Part shown: positions 53,786-60,000 of the stretch, in pieces | Layout: the number at the start of each line of letters is the position of its first letter | Position numbering within the stretch: the stretch's first letter is position 1 | Origin: Takakia lepidozioides | Taxonomy: Eukaryota; Streptophyta; Takakiopsida; Takakiales; Takakiaceae | Direction: 5' to 3' | Length of the DNA: 60,000 nt | NCBI GenBank assembly: GCA_030704615.1 | Contig: CM060731.1 | Location: 39,496,001 to 39,556,000 of the forward strand | Position numbers and translations under genes: made by a program | The notes under the pieces: model-generated | Database searches by the model: none | What the model was told of the DNA's origin: nothing | What the model saw: only the letters and a program-made list of their open reading frames with translations

Positions 53786-56306
53786 CTATGCGCTAACTCC
53801 ATAACGTCCACGTGGCGCAGCATTGCTCCACTTGTCAAAAGTGGAATCATAGGGAAAATCCTCGAGATCAAAGAACTTCTGAGAATATATTCCCACAACC
53901 AGTGGCAAATGTGGATCGATAGATGACCACAGCTTGCTCTTCAAAAATGACAAAGATGAGAAGTACCGCTCGTCCTCAACGCTGCCCAACACATGCACCG
54001 TAGCAATCTCTGCAAGCTTGACATACTCGGGGAAGGAATGAGTTAGTACTCTTGATGCATCTATGGTTCTCCAAATCTTTGTGAGAGGGTTCACGTCAAA
54101 GGGGGGCTCCATGGCAGCCCCGGCATTGTTTTTCATACACAACTTAAACATACCTTGTTGGGATTCAAGATCCCAGCGATTCAATAAGGGCAGAACTGTC
54201 TTTTTCTCTATTCCCATGCCAATCGTGCGTGCCTCACCATACCAGTTCTTCAAGACATCAAGATGCTTGGGAAATGTCTCATCACAACCTGCTTGTAACC
54301 AATATTGAGGGTATACCATGCCCATGGCATCAAGCACAGTGTGTTGGGGGAATCTAAGGTTCAGCTCTGCCACAAGTTGGGAAGCTGCCACTGCACACCA
54401 CCATGAATTTGTATTATTATAGAGAATCTGAAATAAATCACAACAGCAAGCCCCTACCAAAAATACCATAAACCAATTACATTAAGAGAATATAAATGAC
54501 ACCACAAAGTATAATTGAAGAAGCTGGTTTTTAGTACCTGAGCATTCATTCTTCACTTGGGATACTAGGATGTTCCATGCATCCTTGTTCACATAATTCT
54601 TGGGAACATGTGGGACTGCCTCCTTAGCCACATTGGATGCATGTGCCACTACATTGTCATTAGCCATTGCAATATCCACATTGGCATTGGGCAAGTTGAG
54701 GCTCACAATGGCTGTTGGGCAAGTTACATGGTCAGCCCAAATTTGCTCACCATTCACAATGAAAGCCAATTGGTGTGAGTTATCATTGAGGTCAGCCACC
54801 CACTTGAGATGAATCTGTTCATGGCTACAATCCAACAAGCTTTTGAAAGACCAAAATTCATCGCTTGAATATGCAGTGGCCCTGTCGATGTACAAAGAAT
54901 ACAACTGGCCTTGACAAATTTTAATTGCTGCCAGCATGTTAGAAATGAATACATTCCTGGATTGTGCAAACTGCACCAATGAGTCAATGCTCTCAAAGAG
55001 CGGGAGGATACAACACATGCCTAGCAATGTGTATGGATCACACAACAAATCCAGCAAAGCCTGCCACAACAATAAACCACATTAGAATCTGAAATCTGAA
55101 TACATAAAAAATAGCATATAAAAACAAAAAAAAAACAATAAAAGACAAAAAACATGACTATTCACCTTGGCTAGTTTGTTGTCATGTTGATCAATGTTCA
55201 TTTTGGCCAAAAGGGTCCTGTACTCAGCCAAAATCCTCTTCATTGGCTCAATGATCGACACCCACCGTGTTTTCACATTCTTCAACATTTTCAGACCTTT
55301 GGTTTCCAACATATCAGCAAGTTTAGTGAATTCAAGGTGTCTTTTGGGGCTGTGAGCAAAGTAGGCATGGCTGGTCTGAAGCAAACCTTCAATGCTAGTA
55401 ACAATTCCCAACTGAGACAAGGTCTTGAAGGCCAGATTAGCCCTATGAGCCATGCAATGGACCCCCATAGAAAAGGGAGCATGCTTAGAAGAAATCTGTT
55501 TTGTAACCCCATTCCTCACACCTTGGAAGGTACTCACCCCATCAGCCCCAAAGCACAACAATTTCTGAGCTATTGCATCATCTGAAAGCCCTCCACCATT
55601 CCTCAAGGCATCCATGATAACAATAGTCAAGTTATCAGCCCCTGACCCATCCAAAATTCTTTGAAGGGAGATTATCATGGGGACTCTCACCCAATTTTGC
55701 ATGACATATGCATGGATGCTGATCCAGGAGTCATTGTCCACAGAAGTCACCTCATCACAAGTCAGTGCTACATATCTTGCAGCCTTCACATATGTCAACA
55801 TAAACATCCTTGATCTCACTGTATAGGAACTCAGCCATAATCCAGCCTGATGAGTCACTCCAATGCATCTTTGGGTTGTTGGGGACCTCAAGAAACGTAA
55901 ACAGGCTTTGCATCCTCTCATACTCAGTCATTGGATGGCCACCAGAGAGGAGATGAAGTAGAGAAGCAAATTGAACCCTCTTTCTATCCCTCTCAGCTTT
56001 GTTTGGCATTATTTCCTACTCCAGTACAGTTGTAGGACCACGAGCATGGTACAAATAGGCATTTCTCTTGTGCTTGCAATCAGGGTTAAAGTACCACTCC
56101 CCTTTCTTTACCTTGAACTTAGGCATGTCTTTGTCAGCTCTTCTCCTCCCCTCATGCTTCATGAGGGTATCCCACTTAGGAGCCATGAGTTTGGGTGACT
56201 GGTTGATAGTAGAGCACACCTTGCACCTCACCAAGTGAAGAGTTCCATCTGCTGCAAGCTCCCCCTTAGCCCATGGAAGCTTTGCTGCCCACTCCACTTG
56301 AAATTT
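53786..56306 (-). pseudogene. hAT-type transposase, decayed
   Basis: The N-terminal part has a BED/TTF-like Cys pattern ('HLVRCKVCSTINQSPKLMAP'). An in-frame TAG after 'GPTTVLE' (about 56016-56018) and a frameshift near 55810 follow. The core then reads 'YVALTCDEVTSVDNDSWISI', 'LLCFGADGVSTFQGVRNGVT', 'GVHCMAHRANLAF' and 'KTRWVSIIEPMK', with introns at 'GCCAAG|gtgaat' and 'CTCAG|gtacta'. The C-terminal hAT dimerisation-like part reads 'FPEYVKLAEIATVHVLGSVE' and 'DERYFSSLSFLKSKL'. The layout is like the ZNF862/C17orf113-type hAT-derived proteins. The breaks make it a dead copy. Confidence 0.7.
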
Positions 56307-56319
56307 CACTAGAAGAAAA

Positions 56320-56960
56320 ACGCAGAATAACCACTGGCCCTTTAACCACTACTGTCTTTTTCCACTCTATAAACCACTAGTAACCACTTGCCAGTGGTTA
56401 ATCCCAATGAAATGCCACGGTGGCATCACAGATAGTGGTTGGAAGTGGTTTCAACCACTCAGTAGTCCACGTGTAATAATTTGTTTTTATTTATTTATTA
56501 TTTATTTGGTAATACATTTTAATTAATTAATAAAATATTCGATGTGGACGAGTGCAGTGGTAAATTGTGAGTGGTTATAGACACCTCAGTGATGGGAAGT
56601 GGTTGAAGCCACTTGCTACTCCACGTGTAATAATTCAAATTTTATTTGTGATTTATGATTTGGAAATATATTTTAATTCATAAATATAATATTCCAAGTG
56701 GACGGGGACAGTGCACGTTGATCTTGAGTGGTTAAAGACACCTCATTGATTTGTACCACTTTGACAGTGGTGGAGAGTGGGTGGTGAAAGATACTGCAGT
56801 AATTGGAACCACTATTCTAGTGGTTGCTCATGAGTGGTTGCCTACATACAAGTGATTGGTACCACTTTTTGGGTGATACATGAAAAGTTTTAAGTGGTTT
56901 GTGCAGCTGTGACAGACTTTGAAAAACAGACAAGTGGCCAAACCATTGTGGCATGATGAT
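56320..56960. repeat. CACTA subterminal repeats (AGTGGTT motif)
   Basis: Direct and inverted copies of AACCACT/AGTGGTT are spread over the segment, some paired as 'agtggtttcaaccact'. Such clusters in CACTA elements bind the tnpA-like protein. Two sub-blocks (about 56440-56590 and 56590-56740) also repeat 'ccacgtgtaataatt' and 'atttggaaatata'-like AT-rich parts. Confidence 0.75.
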
Positions 56961-56988
56961 ATTGAACAAATGGTTCCAACAATAAACT

Positions 56989-59900
56989 TTATTCTGAATC
57001 TGAAACATATTCGTCACCCTCTGAATCACTTTGTTCAACTGGAATAGCGGTTGGTTGCACAAACGCCGCTTGAATGGTAGCCAACATAGCCAGGTCTTCT
57101 TTATTTAGAGCCGTGGCACCATCTAATCCTGCTTGTAATAGTGTCGTTAGTAATGAGTGACCGGGTATTGGCTGATCTGATAAGGTGGACGGTGCCTGAA
57201 GGCCATCAAAATCTGCATTTTCGCCAATGTCACATTGATCTATGTCCGCCACAATCCTTTTTGCTCTTGGATCCTTCCGAAGAACTACCTTCCACTCCAA
57301 ACTTGGGGACTCATCCGAAAAGAACACCTGTTCAACTTGAGATGGAAAGATGAACGGCTGATCATTGGCGGGTAACATCCTCCCAAAATTTGCAAGTAGA
57401 AAACCATACGAATCCCGCTTCATTGTAGCATTTTGTCCAACGAGGTTGGCCCTCACCTAGGCAGAACGAAATACAATGGGGTGCACTCATCCATAATCCA
57501 ATTTGAAGATCTCTTTGATGACCCCAACGTACTCTAATGGTGACATGACTGGATTTCTATCACGCACACTATTTCTGCTCTGTTGCTGGAAGACGGATGC
57601 AACTCTGGAATCAAAAGAGACAAGAAGACGACTCTCCGTGTCATCCACTCGATAATGATTTCCATCCGCCTTCATGCCACGAAATGAAGCTGATCTCAAT
57701 GAGGGGGGAGTAGACAAATGAATTACATCCGTATCCTCAACACCATGACATGGGCGTGGACTGCATGGCGTATCCATACCGGTAGGGGTGGAAACTCCAA
57801 CAAATGGGGAGGGTATGGCACCGGAAGGCAGCGGTGACGTCGACAATTGGCACGCCACTCACGAGCACATGCCTCTCTGTCTGCAGTGAACTGTGTCATC
57901 TCTGTTGCACACTTTCTGTCACAAAATAACAACAAGAATGACACATGTTAGCAATGAAGTGTTGCATTACTTTGCAAAAAATACCTAGCATGAATGATAC
58001 TTTGAAAACCACTGGATGAGTGAGCAGAATGACTTGTAAATGAACATGTTCTTCCAAAAAGTCACTCACTTAGACATTTAGTTACTACAGAAGTGGTTAT
58101 CATCACGATGAACCACTGACATTTGTGACTTTGTGGGTGGTTCTATTACTCTGGTGACAATCACAATTGCATTTGAACTTGATATATATGAATAAGGTGC
58201 AATGAAAAGAAGAACTCACTGCACCCAAGGAACCATCATATTGGTATTATTCAGCACATACAAATGTGTTGCATCTCTCTCAGCTCCACTCATGTCCCGC
58301 TTTTTGCCGACACCTTCCAAGACCTCGTTCTCAACCCCTTCCTCTGCATTTGCATCCCAAATCCGTCGTTGAGTTGCATCAAATGATTGCATATACTCAC
58401 TCATGAACCCCATGGCCTCATCAAGAACATACCCTGCAGCCATACTCCCTTATGGCTTTGTGTAATTCCTAACGTATCCCTTGAGCTCTTTCATGTAACG
58501 CTCCATGGGATACATCCACCGTGATAACACCGGACCACATGTGTCTAGTTCATCTACGAGATGAACTAGCAAATGGGTCATGACATCAAAGAAAGAAGGG
58601 GGGAACTCTTTATCTAACAGACATAAGGTTATAGCAACATCCTCACGCAATGAATCTATTTCATTAGGGTCCCATACTTTGGCACAAATCCGGCGGAAAA
58701 TGCGACTCACACGCATAATGACCCCACATGGGCCCCCCGCCATGCAATGGCGAATACACACAGGTAAAATCTGTTGCATTAAAACGTGATAATCATGGGA
58801 CTTCATACTCGTCAAATGTTTCTTAGACGGGTGTATGTGTTTCTGAAATGCACCTGCAAATCCCGAAGGAGTTTTGATAGCCCCCAAAGTATCAAGAAAT
58901 ATCGTGATTTCAGCGGGAGTGAGAACATACGGTGCTGTTGGTTTCATGATACGTGAAGGGTTCTGTGGATCAGGCCGAAGCCACAAGTGACGTCTGATGC
59001 CGATTACCTCCATGTCGTTCCTCACCTTCACCGTGTCTTTCCGTCCGAAAATCGTCTTCAACAAGTTTTCACAAAAATTCTTTTCGCAATGCATGGGATC
59101 CAATAAGTAGCGTTGCAACAAATCCTGCAATTGGTGACACCATTTCAGGAACATTCCGACAGATTGCAGTCCTATACAAATCAGATTCCTTTATGAGCAC
59201 TATATACTTCCATGTCTAAAGTGGATGTGATGCATGACAGTCCCTCCTCAGTGGTTCAAACAACTCCTTTAGTGCATTATTAGCCTTTCAAGTGATGTCA
59301 ACAACTTCCTGAGCATCATGGATACTACCTTTTACCACTCCACGAGTTATTAATGTGAAGTCCAAATTACATGCAGTATTGTTACTTTACCACTCGGAAA
59401 GTAAGAAGTAACCACTACAGGGGCACTACCTTTTCCATTTACAAAGAACATTGAACTCAAACAAGTACAAGTGCAGGGGGTACCTTCCAGTATGGTAAAT
59501 CCCATAGGCAGTTGCGCCTTTTGATACCATGAACCTTGGCTGGATGAACTCCAGCATCAGGAAAAGCATGGGGGTCAAGGTCATAACCTTCAGCCTCAAC
59601 ACCAGCGGCCTCTTGTTCAACCGGTGTGAACAGATGTGGCTTCGCATGCATCTCCACCTGTCCATTGAAGTGTATGCGGTTCTTGCGGTATGGATGGGCC
59701 TGAGGGAGGAACCTGCGGTGACCTTGGTAGACACTTTTGCCCAGAACTTTTGAGTGTCTTGCATCTACATGAGGACCGCATACTGGACACCCTTTGTAGC
59801 CTTTTGTGACACATCCTGCAAGTAGGCCATAAGCAGGAAAATCGTGGATGCTCCACAGTAGTATGGCGCGTAGTATGAAGGTTCTCTCACCAACAGGTTT

Positions 59901-60000
59901 GCATATGCCATATGCCCGAACCCCCCTCCACAAAACAAGTAACTCCTCCATCAGTGGTGCTAAGTACACATCTATGTGCTCACTTGTAACTGACTGCTTT
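56989..60000 (-). pseudogene. CACTA transposase (tnp2 / DUF4218 / DUF4216), partial at window edge, with in-frame stops
   Basis: Right part (about 59969-59457): tnp2 domain, 'GLLAGCVTKGYKGCPVCGP' and 'LLWSIHDFPAYG'. Then 59154-58450: 'LLDPMHCEKNFCENLLKTIF' and 'MTHLLVHLVDELDTCGPVLS' with 'RWMYPMERYMKELKGYVRN' (tnp2/DUF4218). 58443-58216 is a linker. 57858-56989 is DUF4216-like ('NHYRVDDTESRLLVSFDSRV', 'EYVGVIKEIFKLDYG', 'ANFGRMLPANDQPFIFPSQV'). Within DUF4216 two in-frame stops (TGA at 57487-57489 and TAG at 57457-57459) interrupt otherwise continuous homology. Both could come from C-to-T type transitions. The start lies beyond 60000. Confidence 0.8.

Larger units (their letters stand above)
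52792..60000 (-). mobile_element. hAT-superfamily transposon, interrupted by a CACTA element
   Basis: A hAT-type terminus 'CAGGGCTGGCCCAGC' starts at 52792, preceded by an 8-bp candidate target duplication (ccaagcac). Then come 140-bp tandem repeats, the transposase reading leftwards (56306 to 53786), and the abrupt insertion of a CACTA end at 56307. The other hAT terminus and matching duplication should lie past the right edge, beyond the CACTA element. Confidence 0.6.
56307..60000 (-). mobile_element. CACTA (En/Spm) transposon, one end plus transposase
   Basis: The terminus 'CACTAGAAGAAAAACGCAG' begins at 56307. Next come about 600 bp of subterminal motifs (AGTGGTT/AACCACT, more than a dozen), then tnp2-type coding sequence on the minus strand to the window edge. 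Because the gene points toward 56307, this is the element's 3' end; the 5' end is outside the window. The terminus abuts the hAT coding sequence ('..CAAGTGGAGTGG' on the minus strand). Confidence 0.85.

Noticed and set aside
1-60000. tRNA, rRNA and snRNA genes
   Set aside because: No convincing cloverleaf or conserved RNA core was found by eye; a covariance-model scan would be decisive.

Overview
The window is nuclear DNA from a land plant. The evidence is spliced genes with GT-AG introns, a chloroplast HCF101 gene with a transit peptide, a PLS-class pentatricopeptide-repeat (PPR) gene, F-box/kelch genes, Bet v 1-like genes, and plant-type CACTA and hAT transposons. The long repeat-filled introns, the PPR style and the LINE type fit a seed-free lineage (fern, lycophyte or bryophyte) better than a flowering plant. 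That placement is inference; no single base proves it.

Layout. 1.2-13.8 kb (+): a large split gene that ends in an excellent pre-SET/SET/post-SET histone H3K9 methyltransferase module. Splice phases agree exactly from about 11.1 to 13.8 kb. An ePHD-like zinc finger, three SUMO-interaction-like motifs, duplicated Ser/Arg-rich exons and, at the far 5' side, two LOTUS/OST-HTH domains lie upstream on the same strand. If this is one gene, LOTUS-ePHD-SET is an unusual architecture. 14.7-17.4 kb: a 44-bp tandem repeat, a 790-bp TTAA-flanked piggyBac-like non-autonomous element, and AT-rich sequence. 17.5-20.1 kb (+) and 22.2-23.6 kb (-): two convergent two-exon F-box/kelch genes. 23.6-26.6 kb: no gene seen. 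26.6-29.9 kb (-): a PLS-class PPR gene with five nearly identical 101-residue repeat blocks and an upstream exon carrying PDF-like motifs. 30.2-42.6 kb (+): HCF101, about 15 exons, with one ~5.9-kb intron holding three same-orientation LINE copies.

44.1-49.0 kb: two divergent paralogues of a small protein with a 'LDNRRLWVFR' core resembling ParB/sulfiredoxin-fold proteins; the 48.4-kb copy has a one-base frameshift. 51.0-52.4 kb (-): a Bet v 1-like gene encoding two fused domains. 52.8 kb to the window end: a decayed hAT transposon, interrupted near its N-terminal coding region by a CACTA (En/Spm) element whose tnp2 gene runs off the right edge and carries in-frame stops.

How they work together: HCF101 and the PPR gene are divergent neighbours sharing a ~0.4-kb intergenic region; both products should act in organelles. 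The SET gene would act in chromatin silencing, and the window also contains many of the element classes such silencing targets. Otherwise the neighbours share no evident pathway. Exon borders are read from splice consensus, frame and family knowledge, and need transcript support.
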